49,380 bases of DNA, taken from contig CACZBK010000034.1 of the NCBI GenBank assembly GCA_902779395.1, positions 1 to 49,380 on the forward strand, written 5' to 3'. Below are positions 14,749 to 24,117 of the stretch, one piece after another. The translations under genes were made by a program, and so were the position numbers. The notes beneath the pieces were generated by a model, which saw nothing but the letters and a program-made list of their open reading frames with translations, searched no databases and was not told the DNA's origin. Positions within the stretch are counted from its first letter, which is position 1. The number at the start of each line of letters is the position of its first letter. The stretch is from an uncultured Lachnospiraceae bacterium (GTDB taxonomy: Bacteria; Bacillota; Clostridia; Lachnospirales; Lachnospiraceae).

Positions 14749-16881
14749 TCAAATATGCGATCTGAACAGATACTTTTTCAGCATATTAAGTATCTCCCCG
14801 TACTCTTCAACCAGGTCGTCATGATTGTCCCATATAAAGGCAATATCACCTCTCTTGCCGGCACGTTCAAGCGCATAAGCCTTATCCGCCACATCAGAAG
14901 CCCCTACAGACTGGCTTGCCCCCTTGATAGAATGTGCTATCACGGTATAGTTTGTGATATCTTCCTTATCGTAAAATCCCTGAAGGAGATTGATCAGATT
15001 CGATGATGCATAAGTCTTTAACAGTTCGAAATATGCATCTACATTTCCCGCGCAGTTATTGATACCGGCAGTTGTGTCTATTCCGTCAAGACGGCTGAGT
15101 TTCTGCTCCCTGGTAAGGTCATTCCAGCGCACATTTGCTTCACGTTTCTCCACATCTTCCATACTGGTACCTGCAGGGAAGACTTTCTGAGGCGGGATCC
15201 ACTTCTTCAATATAGCAGAAAGCTGTTCAACTTTTATGGGTTTGGGCAGGTAGTCATTCATGCCCACAGCCATAAACTGCTGCTCAACGCCCTTTATCGC
15301 ATTGGCCGTAAGTGCGACTATGGGAACACTCCTTGCATAATCACTCTTCATGGACCTTATCTGTTTTGTAGCCTCAACACCATCCAGATATGGCATCATA
15401 TGATCCATAAAGATCACATCATAACTGATAAGCTGTTTTGATACCCTGTCTATCGCTTCCTGTCCGCTCTCCGCAGTAGAAGCATTGATCCCGAAAAGTC
15501 TCATCAGCTCCTGGGCAACCTGCAGGTTAACCTTATTATCATCTACTATAAGTATCTTAGCCTTCGGAGCTATGAAATCAGGGATAAAACGCCCTCTCTG
15601 ATATGCGCTGTCGAGACTTGTAACATGGAAATTACTGGGTCTTGCATCTTCGATCCTCTGGGGCAGCACCACAGTAAATACCGATCCCCTGCCAAGAGCG
15701 GATTCCACGCTGATATTACCGCCCATTGCATCTGCCAGACTCTTTGATATTGCAAGTCCAAGTCCGGTACCTTCTACATTCCGATTTTTCTTGGTATCGA
15801 TCTGGCCGAAAGCCGTGAAGAGTTTTCCCAGATTTTCTTCAGCTATACCGATACCTGTATCCCTGACATATATCGTCATCCGTCCGACAGGCATATTATA
15901 AACACTGCTCTCATCACGCCATTTCATATCAAGGGTCACGCTTCCCTGATTGGTAAACTTAACAGCATTGTTAAGAAGGTTGATCAGTATCTGCCTTACC
16001 CTGGTCTCATCACCTACGAGTTTTGAAGGTATATTGGGATCTATATTAAGAAGCAGGCGCAGATTCTTATCCCTCATCCTGAACTCTATGATGGAGATAA
16101 CATCCTGAAGCATCTCGTTGAATTCATAAGGTTCCTCAAGTATCTCCATTTTACCGGAATCTACTTTTGAAAAATCCAGTATCTCATTTATGATCGAAAG
16201 CAGATTTTCAGATGAACGCTTGATAACAGCGATATATTCCTTATTTGCCGTGGTGCTCTCACGGCCTTCCAATATCTCTGCCATACCATAAATGGCATTC
16301 ATGGGGGTACGGATCTCATGGCTCATATTTGCGAGGAAATTACTCTTGGCTTCCAGAGCCTCCCGCGCCACCTCGTATTGTTCATCCATCTCCCGTTTGT
16401 AACTGGCCACACTGTAGCTTATGAATATCAGCGCTACGCCCGCAAAAGCATACATGGTTATATATGTAACGTACTGACTCATGTCAAAGAAACCTATTAT
16501 CTCTTCAGGCCTGAAAACACCTATGAGTATCAGCACCAGCAAGGTCGTTCCAAAGTACTCTGTCAGATATCTCTGGTTCAAAAAAAGCGCTATGGTAGTT
16601 GCGGTTGCCAGAAACATAAACACCAGCATACCCTGGGTACGGGATATCGAAGACATATAATACTGCGAAGCAATACCCGCAACAGCAAGGCAGCGTACAA
16701 CAACGCCTTCGTTACTTATCTTGTAAGAAAGGAAAAATACCAGAAGAACAGGTACCAGGCCAAGCCCCACCAGAAAAGCCCTTTCCACACCGTATTCGGA
16801 AACAGTATAGATAGCCTGCAGTATAACAGAGCACAAAAACTCCAATATGAATATTGTTATATTTGACTTAAATGGTAGCAT
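14749..16881 (-). CDS. Membrane hybrid histidine kinase (HisKA-HATPase-REC-Hpt)
   Basis: A 710-residue hybrid kinase. Residues 8-160 hold about five or six membrane spans with no recognised ligand domain. The HisKA dimer helix carries H188 (MSHEIRTP); the HATPase has N301-N304 and the G boxes DTGIGIAEEN and GTGLGLAIS (about 341-380). A receiver domain (440-563) has D493 (FMDHMMP), and an Hpt domain at the C-terminus has H650 (AHSIKG). The phosphate could run H188-D493-H650 and then to a separate receiver. Its ATG abuts the desulfurase stop with no gap, so it is cotranscribed with rsmE and the desulfurase. The LytTR regulator follows 64 bases later. Confidence 0.94.
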   Translation of the reverse strand: MLPFKSNITIFILEFLCSVILQAIYTVSEYGVERAFLVGLGLVPVLLVFFLSYKISNEGVVVRCLAVAGIASQYYMSSISRTQGMLVFMFLATATTIALFLNQRYLTEYFGTTLLVLILIGVFRPEEIIGFFDMSQYVTYITMYAFAGVALIFISYSVASYKREMDEQYEVAREALEAKSNFLANMSHEIRTPMNAIYGMAEILEGRESTTANKEYIAVIKRSSENLLSIINEILDFSKVDSGKMEILEEPYEFNEMLQDVISIIEFRMRDKNLRLLLNIDPNIPSKLVGDETRVRQILINLLNNAVKFTNQGSVTLDMKWRDESSVYNMPVGRMTIYVRDTGIGIAEENLGKLFTAFGQIDTKKNRNVEGTGLGLAISKSLADAMGGNISVESALGRGSVFTVVLPQRIEDARPSNFHVTSLDSAYQRGRFIPDFIAPKAKILIVDDNKVNLQVAQELMRLFGINASTAESGQEAIDRVSKQLISYDVIFMDHMMPYLDGVEATKQIRSMKSDYARSVPIVALTANAIKGVEQQFMAVGMNDYLPKPIKVEQLSAILKKWIPPQKVFPAGTSMEDVEKREANVRWNDLTREQKLSRLDGIDTTAGINNCAGNVDAYFELLKTYASSNLINLLQGFYDKEDITNYTVIAHSIKGASQSVGASDVADKAYALERAGKRGDIAFIWDNHDDLVEEYGEILNMLKKYLFRSHI

Positions 16882-18060
16882 TTATCTTCTGATGAACTGC
16901 CTCAGCTGCGGCAGCAATTCCTCCAATGCTTTATGTACTTTTTCCGGTTCATCTTCCCTTGTAAATGAAGAAAACGAAAACCGCAGTGTCCCTTCAAGCA
17001 TATCCTTCTTAAGGCCTATAGCCTGAAGAGTCCGCGAAGGCTCAGGCTTATGTGTGGCACATGCACTTCCTGCCGATACATAAATATCTTTCTCTTCAAG
17101 TGCATGCAGAAGCACCTCTGCACGTACTCCCGCAAAAGATGCGCTGACGATATGCGGAGCAGACAGCCTTATGCCTTCATCAATATCCTCTGTCTTTGGA
17201 ATGCCGTTTACAGATACATCCGGAAGGCTCAACAGCTTTTTTATCATATCGGCCTTTATGGAATAAAGCCTCTCTCTTTCCGCTTCCAGGCCCTTATATA
17301 ATATATCGGCAGCAACAGCCATTCCGCTGATACCGGCTACATTTTCCGTTCCCGAACGCAATCCGCCCTGCTGCCCGCCGCCGTAGATGATCGGGCTGAG
17401 CTTTATTCCCTTTTTCACATACAAAAAGCCCACGCCTTTAGGCCCGTGGATCTTGTGTCCGCTGGCACTCATCAGATCAATGCCGGACTCTTTGGGATAT
17501 ATCCTGTATTTCCCGAACCCCTGTACCGCATCTACATGAAAGATCACATCAGGATGTTCTTTCTTTAAGAAATCACCTATCTCTGATATAGGCTGTACAG
17601 AACCTATCTCATTATTGGTATGCATCACGGACACTAACACGGTATCTTCCCTTATCATGTCCTTAAGAACGGAAAGGCTGACCTTTCCATCCTTATCAAC
17701 AGGAAGATAGCTGATATCATATCCTTCCTCCTGAAGCTGCTCCATAGTCCGCAAAACAGCCGGATGCTCGATCACAGTCGTGATCAGATGTTTTCCCTTT
17801 CTTCGATACGCGTGAGCCGCACCAAGCAGAGCAAGATTGTCACTCTCACTCCCGCCGGAAGTAAATATCAGCTCATCAGCTTTGCAGCGCAATATCCCGG
17901 CTATGATATCGGCAGCCTTTTTCACATGGCCTTCCGCCACAACCCCCAGATGATGGGCGCTGGAAGGATTCCCGTAATCATTGCACATTATCTCCGACAT
18001 TTTTGCAGCCACTTCATCAAAGCAGCGTGTTGTCGCAGAGTTATCCATATATATTTCCAT
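16882..18060 (-). CDS. nifS: Cysteine desulfurase (NifS/IscS family)
   Basis: A 392-residue PLP enzyme that removes sulfur from cysteine as a protein persulfide. The start MEIYMDNSATTRCFDEV is typical of the thiI-linked group. The PLP lysine lies in SASGHKIHGPKG, and the active cysteine in SAGSACATHKPEPSRTL (about residues 320-336). In related bacteria this gene is directly followed by thiI, for which it supplies sulfur; here a kinase and a regulator are inserted between. It starts three bases after rsmE. Gene symbol is by family, as NifS/NifZ-type naming varies. Confidence 0.93.
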   Translation of the reverse strand: MEIYMDNSATTRCFDEVAAKMSEIMCNDYGNPSSAHHLGVVAEGHVKKAADIIAGILRCKADELIFTSGGSESDNLALLGAAHAYRRKGKHLITTVIEHPAVLRTMEQLQEEGYDISYLPVDKDGKVSLSVLKDMIREDTVLVSVMHTNNEIGSVQPISEIGDFLKKEHPDVIFHVDAVQGFGKYRIYPKESGIDLMSASGHKIHGPKGVGFLYVKKGIKLSPIIYGGGQQGGLRSGTENVAGISGMAVAADILYKGLEAERERLYSIKADMIKKLLSLPDVSVNGIPKTEDIDEGIRLSAPHIVSASFAGVRAEVLLHALEEKDIYVSAGSACATHKPEPSRTLQAIGLKKDMLEGTLRFSFSSFTREDEPEKVHKALEELLPQLRQFIRR

Positions 18061-18062
18061 AT

Positions 18063-18836
18063 TTATCTTTTTATCTCCAGTTCATACATCATCATAGATA
18101 AAAACGCCATCCCCGCAGTCTCCGTACGCAGTATCCTCCTGCCAAGGGATACCGGCATGATCCCGGATTTTTCGGCAGTCTCCACTTCTGTTTCTTCAAA
18201 GCCTCCCTCAGGGCCGATAAACACAGCTGCCCTGGTTTTACATCCCCCGGTATCTTCTTTAGCCAGCTTTTTTACGGCGTCCATAAATGAAATGGTGTTC
18301 TCCATCCCTTCAGCCAGCTCATAAGGTATACAGGCCTTATCCATCTCAGCGGCATATGTCACCGCCTCCCTCATACTCATCAGCGGTCCAACCACGGGGA
18401 TGATACTCCGCCTGCTCTGCTTTGCGGCAGCTTCGGCGATCTCCTGCCACCGCTGTCTTTTCTTTTCATATTTTTTCGCATCAAGCTGTACCACACAGCG
18501 CTTGCAGGCTACAGGCACCACTTCACATGCGCCCAGCTCCACTGCCTTCTGTATAATCAGTTCCATCTTATCTGCTTTGGGCAGTCCCTGAAAAAGCGTT
18601 ATCGATACAGGCAGCTCTACTCCGGCTTCTTTTATGAAACGCAGACTGCAGCGCACCTGATCGTCGTCTATCTCTTCTATGCCGCAGCGATATTCCTTAT
18701 CATCGATACCGTTGCTTACGGAAATCTCTTCACCGGGTCTTAAGCGCAGTACATTCCTGATATGATTAACATCCGCACCGCGTATATATATCTCTTTCCC
18801 CTGTATAAGGGACGGATCGGTAAAAAAATGATTCAT
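18063..18836 (-). CDS. rsmE: 16S rRNA m3U1498 methyltransferase RsmE
   Basis: A 257-residue SPOUT methyltransferase. It starts MNHFFTDPSLIQGKEIYI and carries an N-terminal PUA-like domain (HIRNVLRLRPGEEI). The SPOUT knot has IGPEGGFEETEVE and SLGRRILRTETA (residues 205-240). It methylates U1498 at N3 in the decoding centre of the small ribosomal subunit. A longer reading frame exists, but the ATG at 18836 is chosen because it gives the normal N-terminus and overlaps the prmA stop by four bases (ATGA). Confidence 0.95.
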   Translation of the reverse strand: MNHFFTDPSLIQGKEIYIRGADVNHIRNVLRLRPGEEISVSNGIDDKEYRCGIEEIDDDQVRCSLRFIKEAGVELPVSITLFQGLPKADKMELIIQKAVELGACEVVPVACKRCVVQLDAKKYEKKRQRWQEIAEAAAKQSRRSIIPVVGPLMSMREAVTYAAEMDKACIPYELAEGMENTISFMDAVKKLAKEDTGGCKTRAAVFIGPEGGFEETEVETAEKSGIMPVSLGRRILRTETAGMAFLSMMMYELEIKR

Positions 18837-19807
18837 GACTTCCTGCCTGTTACACAGCGCCACTCGCCCTGCTTTAAGATATCGCAGACTTCAAAGCCTG
18901 CTGCCTTCATCGCATCCGCAACGGCATCCTCCCTGCCTTCTATAATGCCGCTGGTTATCACCATTCCGCCTTCTTTAACATGACGGTAAAGCACCGGCAT
19001 AAGCGGAATAAGCACTTCCGCAAGTATGTTTGCCACAGCTATATCATAACCGTATCCCGCTTCTTCTTCAACAGCCGTATCATCGATTATGTTTCCGATG
19101 ATAAGTTTAAATTTAGACTGATCTATATCATTCTTTTTGATATTATCCGCAACAGCCTCTATGGCGCAGGGATCCAGATCCGTTCCCAGTGCCCTCTTTG
19201 CCCCGAACATGATGGAAAGTATGGATAGAATGCCGCTGCCGGTACCCACATCCAAAAGCTGTGTATCGCTGTTTACATATTTCTTCAGCTGTCTGATACA
19301 AAGCTGGGTAGTTTCATGCATGCCGGTACCGAAAGCCGTTCCGGGATCGATACGCAGCACCATACCCGCGGAAGCTGTCCGCTCATCATCTTCTTCCCAT
19401 GAGGGGATCACCAGCAGATCATCTATCATAAAGCTGTGGAAATACTGTTTCCAGTTGTTTATCCAGTCAAGGTCTTCGGTTTCCGATACCGTCACCTCAC
19501 CACTGCCTATATCCATGAATTCCGCACTGGCCTTAAGCTGTTCCCTGATCGATGCCAGAGTCGAGTTCTTAAGCTCCTCCTTTGCATTTTCATCTTCCGG
19601 AGCTTCCACAAAGAAACTCAGATATGCTACACCGTCATCTTCTTCCGCTACAGGAGGGATATCCACAAACATCCGCTCTTTTTCAAGAGGGGTAAGAGGC
19701 AGCTTATCCTCTATCTGCGCTCCCTCAAGGCCAATATCATACATATCGCTTACAAGTATATCTTCAGCCTCCGTATTTGTCGTGATCATAAACCTGAGCC
19801 ACTTCAT
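18833..19807 (-). CDS. prmA: Ribosomal protein L11 methyltransferase PrmA
   Basis: A 324-residue SAM methyltransferase that trimethylates ribosomal protein L11. The N-terminal substrate-recognition domain (1-100) begins MKWLRFMITTNTEAED. The catalytic part has RIDPGTAFGTGMHETT and the SAM loop LLDVGTGSGILSI, and later ANILAEVLIPLMP. It heads the leftward operon prmA-rsmE-desulfurase-kinase-regulator-thiI. An inverted repeat, TATGATTT/AAATCATA (19840-19861), lies just upstream and spans a possible -10 box. Confidence 0.96.
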   Translation of the reverse strand: MKWLRFMITTNTEAEDILVSDMYDIGLEGAQIEDKLPLTPLEKERMFVDIPPVAEEDDGVAYLSFFVEAPEDENAKEELKNSTLASIREQLKASAEFMDIGSGEVTVSETEDLDWINNWKQYFHSFMIDDLLVIPSWEEDDERTASAGMVLRIDPGTAFGTGMHETTQLCIRQLKKYVNSDTQLLDVGTGSGILSILSIMFGAKRALGTDLDPCAIEAVADNIKKNDIDQSKFKLIIGNIIDDTAVEEEAGYGYDIAVANILAEVLIPLMPVLYRHVKEGGMVITSGIIEGREDAVADAMKAAGFEVCDILKQGEWRCVTGRKS

Positions 19808-19839
19808 AACAAATCATTCTCTCCTTGTATATTTATGGG

Positions 19840-19861
19840 TATGATTTTACCATAAATCATA
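19840..19861. promoter_or_regulatory. Inverted repeat upstream of prmA
   Basis: TATGATTT (19840-19847) and AAATCATA (19854-19861) are perfect eight-base arms around TACCAT. On the minus strand they overlap TAAAAT, a possible -10 box for prmA. No regulator is recognised. Confidence 0.4.
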
Positions 19862-19873
19862 TTGTATGGGAAC

Positions 19874-19902
19874 AAAAAAGACCACGATATACGCGGTCTT
19901 TT
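19874..19902 (-). terminator. Terminator of tRNA-Cys
   Basis: AAAAGACC (19876-19883) pairs with GGTCTTTT (19895-19902). Read on the minus strand, the stem ends in a run of Ts, five bases after the tRNA. Confidence 0.85.
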
Positions 19903-19906
19903 CAAG

Positions 19907-19977
19907 AGGTGCCAGACGGATTTGAACCGCCGATCAGGGAGTTGCAGTCCCACGCCTTACCACTTGGCTATGGCACC
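19907..19977 (-). tRNA. tRNA-Cys (anticodon GCA)
   Basis: A 71-base cloverleaf on the minus strand: acceptor GGTGCCA/TGGCACC, anticodon loop CTGCAAC giving GCA, T arm GGCGG-TTCAAAT-CCGTC, and discriminator U73 as required by cysteinyl-tRNA synthetase. CCA is not encoded. Confidence 0.96.
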
Positions 19978-19995
19978 ATTAGTCACCGATAGAGA

Positions 19996-20024
19996 ATTAT
20001 ATCCGAATCAGCCCTCATTGTCAA
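19996..20024 (-). promoter_or_regulatory. Consensus promoter of tRNA-Cys
   Basis: On the minus strand TTGACA (20024-20019), a 17-base spacer and TATAAT (20001-19996) match the sigma-A consensus at every position. Confidence 0.88.
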
Positions 20025-20032
20025 GCAGTTTA

Positions 20033-21604
20033 TCACGGATAAAAAAGCTGCTTCATAAAGCCCAATGCGATCTCTCTGTTGCCAAGATTCAATTTATCCC
20101 ACATTTCCAGTGGTATGACTGCACAAAGGGTATAAGGGTTATCAGGGTCCCCATACATATAATATACGTAAAAAACGTCCTGCTCTTCATCAATATACGG
20201 ATTGATCCGTTCCATCAGTAACAGGTCATGACCGTTCACTTCCATCCCCAGCAGGCCATACTCCTCAAATTTAAAATCCGGCCCCGGCTGAATGTCATAA
20301 TAATAATAATCGTTATCATCCCCCGGGATATCACTATACACCTTAAAGCACATGCTGCTGTCATCCTCACGGCGGAATACCACACATTCGTTATATGACG
20401 ATTCCGTATCCAGATAAAACATATCAGGTGCATAAACGGTAGCTGCCGGGATATCCCCCTCATAATCATAAGGATATATTTCTGCGCCGCCATCAGCCGA
20501 TAAACTCAAACCGGGGTTGACATACATGGTTCCCGTGATGATCCCGTCTTCATTCCACCCAAACTTTTTGACAGCATCCTCATAGCTCATCCAGCCGTCT
20601 GCCTCCGCCACGTTCGCATCAACCTCCCCGGGATACGCCGCCGCAAAACAAAACCCATCCATCACGCTGGCTAAGGTATCATACGCCCCGGGAACCACAT
20701 TATCCTTTGACATCACGAAACTGTATCTGCCACCGTCCTTCATGATAGCGCAGGCCTTAAGATCATACCCTCCTGAAGTAACATTCTGTATCTCTACGAA
20801 ATATGACATGTATTCTTTCTCGTATTCAGAAATCTGACCTGCCACCATCGCAGCACTGATCCTCGCAAGAGATGAAAACTTTAATAGTTCCTCTTCATTT
20901 TTCAGGAAATACCTGCCTTCCAGCTCATCCATATAACCGCAGTGAAGGTTGAGCAGCGGAGTTTCAGATCCGGAATAAAAACTTACCTGATCCCGATTGG
21001 GTATAACTGTATCATGCCATAGTTTCTGAAGTTTTTTTGCATTCTTATCCTTAGGATCGTAATTGTTGTCTCCGGCAGAATATACCTTTATCTCATCTCC
21101 CCCGTTTATAAAATAAAGAGTCGTCTGCCCCATATCGCAGGCCATATTCTCTGTTTTAAAGCCTGCATCCGGATCGATAGCCATGCCATATGTATATGCT
21201 TTTTTTACGAATTCCTCTCCAAGATTGCAGGATGGTTTTGTATTCTCTCTTATATATTCCAGAGAATCCACAAGCCCAACACCTTCTCCGTCGTATTCGG
21301 TCCAGCTAGAGGTGTCAAAGTTAAAACCATAAACAGCACCGTTTGTATATACTGCAAAGCCGTTATCTTCATGATACCAGGCACCATTGGTATTTCTGAC
21401 AATAAGGAAAAGCTCATCTTCCGGAATATCGGCATAATATGATCCGCCCGGCTTATCCGGATCAGCGGGATCAGCGGGATCAGCCTCATCCTGATACAGC
21501 CCCCGAGCCTTCCCCTGATCAGAGTCTGTACATGCAGTAAGAGAAGAGACAGCGAGAATGACCGCCATGCCCGAAAAAAGAAAAGTCCTTATTTGTTTTT
21601 TCAT
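20033..21604 (-). CDS. Predicted lipoprotein of unknown function
   Basis: A 523-residue exported lipoprotein: a basic start and hydrophobic stretch end in the lipobox LTAC, making Cys-25 the lipidated residue. A short linker with the repeat DPADPADPD follows, encoded by two copies of a 9-base unit (21461-21478) plus part of a third. The remainder is acidic, rich in aromatic and glycine residues, and looks like beta-rich extracellular domains; no family is recognised. Tyrosine runs (DNDYYYYDIQP) occur near residue 440. It stands alone between manA and tRNA-Cys. Its role is unknown; a cell-surface sensor or substrate-binding protein would be only a guess. Confidence 0.85.
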   Translation of the reverse strand: MKKQIRTFLFSGMAVILAVSSLTACTDSDQGKARGLYQDEADPADPADPDKPGGSYYADIPEDELFLIVRNTNGAWYHEDNGFAVYTNGAVYGFNFDTSSWTEYDGEGVGLVDSLEYIRENTKPSCNLGEEFVKKAYTYGMAIDPDAGFKTENMACDMGQTTLYFINGGDEIKVYSAGDNNYDPKDKNAKKLQKLWHDTVIPNRDQVSFYSGSETPLLNLHCGYMDELEGRYFLKNEEELLKFSSLARISAAMVAGQISEYEKEYMSYFVEIQNVTSGGYDLKACAIMKDGGRYSFVMSKDNVVPGAYDTLASVMDGFCFAAAYPGEVDANVAEADGWMSYEDAVKKFGWNEDGIITGTMYVNPGLSLSADGGAEIYPYDYEGDIPAATVYAPDMFYLDTESSYNECVVFRREDDSSMCFKVYSDIPGDDNDYYYYDIQPGPDFKFEEYGLLGMEVNGHDLLLMERINPYIDEEQDVFYVYYMYGDPDNPYTLCAVIPLEMWDKLNLGNREIALGFMKQLFYP

Positions 21605-21666
21605 AAGTTCATCACCTCACAACTCCGGTCAATGTATCCCCCGTACTACAGCCTGTCAGATCCGTT

Positions 21667-22656
21667 CTAACACGATACATTGAGTATCTGCGCCCTGCCG
21701 TGAAGACGGATCGTCAGGGAATCGGCAGGCACAAAGATACAGTCCCCCTTAAAGAACGGGATATCTACACCTTCTCCGAGTACAGTACCAACCCCGTCCA
21801 CGCATAATAGCACATGGAAAGAATTGCTTCCCGCAGCAAACTCCGGCATCTTTCTTCCTTCGGTATTCAGCAGGAGACGTTCTACCTGGAAGTATTTACA
21901 GCGGCACAGCAGCTCACTTGCAGCTCCGTTTTTATACTTGAGTACACGCATCGGCTGCCTGGGTATGATGCTGCTCTTAAGATCAGCCACCTCAAGCGCT
22001 TTATCAATATGCAGCTGCCGCTCATGCCCGTTTTTATCTATACGCTTATAATCATATAATCTGTATGTTATATTAGAACTCTCCTGTACCTCCGCGACCA
22101 GTGCACCTGCCCCGATCGCATGAACCGTTCCTGCTTCTATGAAAAAAAGATCATTCTTATGGATAGGAACAAAGTTCAGCATTTTTTCTATGGCACCGCT
22201 TTCTATGGCAGAGCGTACTTCCTCTTTTTCCACATCACGGTTAAAACCGTAAACAAGGCCGGAATCCTTTTTCGCATCCAGGACATACCACATCTCTGTC
22301 TTTCCGTTCGAGCCGTTCTCATGAAGCCTTGCGTAATCGTCATCGGGATGTACCTGTACAGAAAGATCATGCCTTGCATCTATCAGCTTAATGAGTATGG
22401 GCAGTTCTCCACCGCCCACTTCACGGGCATGACTGCCCAGAAATTCCGGATGAGCTTTTATAACATCGCTTAAGGATTCCCCGCTGTCAAGATGCGACGG
22501 TCCGTCAGGGTGTGTTGAACAAACCCAGGCTTCCGCAAATGGATACATATCCACACCCAGGTTAAAATCATCATTAAGCCGCCTGCCGCCCCATAAATAA
22601 TCTTTTGCCGCAGGCCTTAACAGAAAAGGCTTGTTTTTCATCCGGCGGTCTGTCAT
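21667..22656 (-). CDS. manA: Mannose-6-phosphate isomerase, class I
   Basis: A 329-residue cupin enzyme interconverting fructose-6-phosphate and mannose-6-phosphate. Motifs are KDYLWGGRRL near the start, the zinc segment QVHPDDDYARLHENGSNGKTEMWY (residues around 100-123, with H and E ligands) and FIEAGTVHAIGAG with the last histidine ligand. Its ATG overlaps the manC stop by four bases, so both are made from one message. It feeds the manC step downstream in the pathway. The short, bacterial length (about 320) fits the Firmicute form. Confidence 0.93.
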   Translation of the reverse strand: MTDRRMKNKPFLLRPAAKDYLWGGRRLNDDFNLGVDMYPFAEAWVCSTHPDGPSHLDSGESLSDVIKAHPEFLGSHAREVGGGELPILIKLIDARHDLSVQVHPDDDYARLHENGSNGKTEMWYVLDAKKDSGLVYGFNRDVEKEEVRSAIESGAIEKMLNFVPIHKNDLFFIEAGTVHAIGAGALVAEVQESSNITYRLYDYKRIDKNGHERQLHIDKALEVADLKSSIIPRQPMRVLKYKNGAASELLCRCKYFQVERLLLNTEGRKMPEFAAGSNSFHVLLCVDGVGTVLGEGVDIPFFKGDCIFVPADSLTIRLHGRAQILNVSC

Positions 22657-23972
22657 GAAGGCATCTCGTATTTATGTTTATCGCTTACGGAAAGCTCCCG
22701 GCCTATCTGTACCTCGATAAGCTGAAGCCCCTCTTCTCCGGCTATGACAGTGTGCTTGCAGCCCGATGCCATAGTGATAACATCACCTGTCTTGATAGGC
22801 TGCTCCATGCCGTCCACGATACTCTTTCCGGATCCGCGTATCACATTCCATATCTCATCACGCTGTTCATGCGAATGATAATTCATATGATGTCCGGGCT
22901 TTAAGGTAACTTTTACCGTCATGGAACCTTCTTCCGCATCCAGCACGCGATAATCTCCCCATGATTTCTCGGCAAACATTATCTGCTGGTTCAACGCATC
23001 TACATAAGGCTTGATCCTGCCCGACTGCTCCTTATCGGAAACCAGTATACCGTCGGGGCTTACAGAAATGACCATATCGGAAAGGCCCATACCAAGAACG
23101 GGGATCCCAAGCTCGTTGATCACCTGCACGTTCTCACAGTTCTCACTCAGTCTTCCGTTTCCTATGATAGGCTCGCCCATGGCATCGGTCAGAGTGGTCC
23201 AGGTTCCCAGATCCTTCCACTCACCGCTGTATTTAAGCACTTTAAGACTGGTCTCCTTCTCTACAACAGCATAGTCGAAGCTGATCTTTTCAAGCGAAGA
23301 ATATCCGGTATAAAGGCTGTCATGATCGGATGTGCCGAGCAGCTCCTTTGCTTTATCCAGAACATAGGACAGTTTATATGCGAAAACGCCTCCGTTCCAG
23401 AGTGCACCTTCCTTTATATATTCACGGGCTTTATCCTCTGTCGGTTTCTCCGTAAAAGTATAGCCGGTCTTACCCGATGCATCCTTAACCGGTTTGATAT
23501 AGCCGTATTTTTCACTGGGATAGGTAGGCTCTATACCCATGAGCACCAGATTCTCCCCGCCTTCCTGAGCTGCCTTGTACAGTTCGTTCACGCATTCAAA
23601 ATAACTCAGCTCCACATAAGGATCCACAGGGCAGACCACCACTGCTTCATCAGCGGGTACCCCTTTCACATCATGAAGATACGCTGTAGCCAAAGCTATC
23701 GCGGCAAAAGTATCCCTTCTGCAAGGCTCGACCGAGATACCCACGTCATCCCCCAGCTGATTATGTATGGCTGACACCTGTGATTTTGAAGTAGCGATAG
23801 TCACGGTAGCATCCGGATCTACCGTCTTTATCTGGGAATATATCCTCTGTACCATGGATTCATATTCCCCGTTTTCTTTCTTGAATATCTTAATAAACTG
23901 TTTTGAACGGATGTCATTTGAAAGAGGCCAAAGTCTCTTACCGCTGCCTCCGGATAAAAGTATTATATTCAT
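22653..23972 (-). CDS. manC: Mannose-1-phosphate guanylyltransferase with cupin tail
   Basis: A 439-residue protein making GDP-mannose from mannose-1-phosphate and GTP. The nucleotidyltransferase half (1-270) starts IILLSGGSGKRLWPLS and has VCPVDPYVEL, FTEKPTEDKA and LWNGGVFAYK. The C-terminal 100 residues are a cupin (GHHMNYHSHEQRDEIWNVI) as in bifunctional ManC/AlgA type enzymes, where it acts as mannose-6-phosphate isomerase. A separate ManA follows, so the cupin activity may be redundant. No phosphomannomutase gene is in the window. It is preceded by a good promoter at 24012-24040. Confidence 0.92.
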   Translation of the reverse strand: MNIILLSGGSGKRLWPLSNDIRSKQFIKIFKKENGEYESMVQRIYSQIKTVDPDATVTIATSKSQVSAIHNQLGDDVGISVEPCRRDTFAAIALATAYLHDVKGVPADEAVVVCPVDPYVELSYFECVNELYKAAQEGGENLVLMGIEPTYPSEKYGYIKPVKDASGKTGYTFTEKPTEDKAREYIKEGALWNGGVFAYKLSYVLDKAKELLGTSDHDSLYTGYSSLEKISFDYAVVEKETSLKVLKYSGEWKDLGTWTTLTDAMGEPIIGNGRLSENCENVQVINELGIPVLGMGLSDMVISVSPDGILVSDKEQSGRIKPYVDALNQQIMFAEKSWGDYRVLDAEEGSMTVKVTLKPGHHMNYHSHEQRDEIWNVIRGSGKSIVDGMEQPIKTGDVITMASGCKHTVIAGEEGLQLIEVQIGRELSVSDKHKYEMPS

Positions 23973-24011
23973 ATTCCGATCCTTTCTTTAAATATGTATA
24001 AATATCTGTTT

Positions 24012-24040
24012 ATTATACTCCTTTTGCGTGAATATGTCAT
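24012..24040 (-). promoter_or_regulatory. Promoter of manC-manA
   Basis: On the minus strand ATGACA (24040-24035), 17 bases, then TATAAT (24017-24012), about 40 bases before the manC start. Confidence 0.65.
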
Positions 24041-24084
24041 CCACCTGAGTTTTCCGAAAAAAAGCCCTCCGGTATCCCGTCCAA

Positions 24085-24116
24085 ACAAAAAAGCCGCAGT
24101 TCTAAAAGAGTACGGC
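24085..24116 (-). terminator. Terminator of the zinc-ribbon gene
   Basis: On the minus strand GCCGTA (24116-24111) pairs with TGCGGC (24098-24093), and TTTTTTG follows. It begins right after the stop codon of the upstream gene. Confidence 0.65.
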
Positions 24117-24117
24117 C

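Noticed and set aside
21459-21485. Minisatellite-type mobile repeat
   Set aside because: It is two full 9-base units and part of a third, in frame inside the lipoprotein linker; best explained as local slippage.
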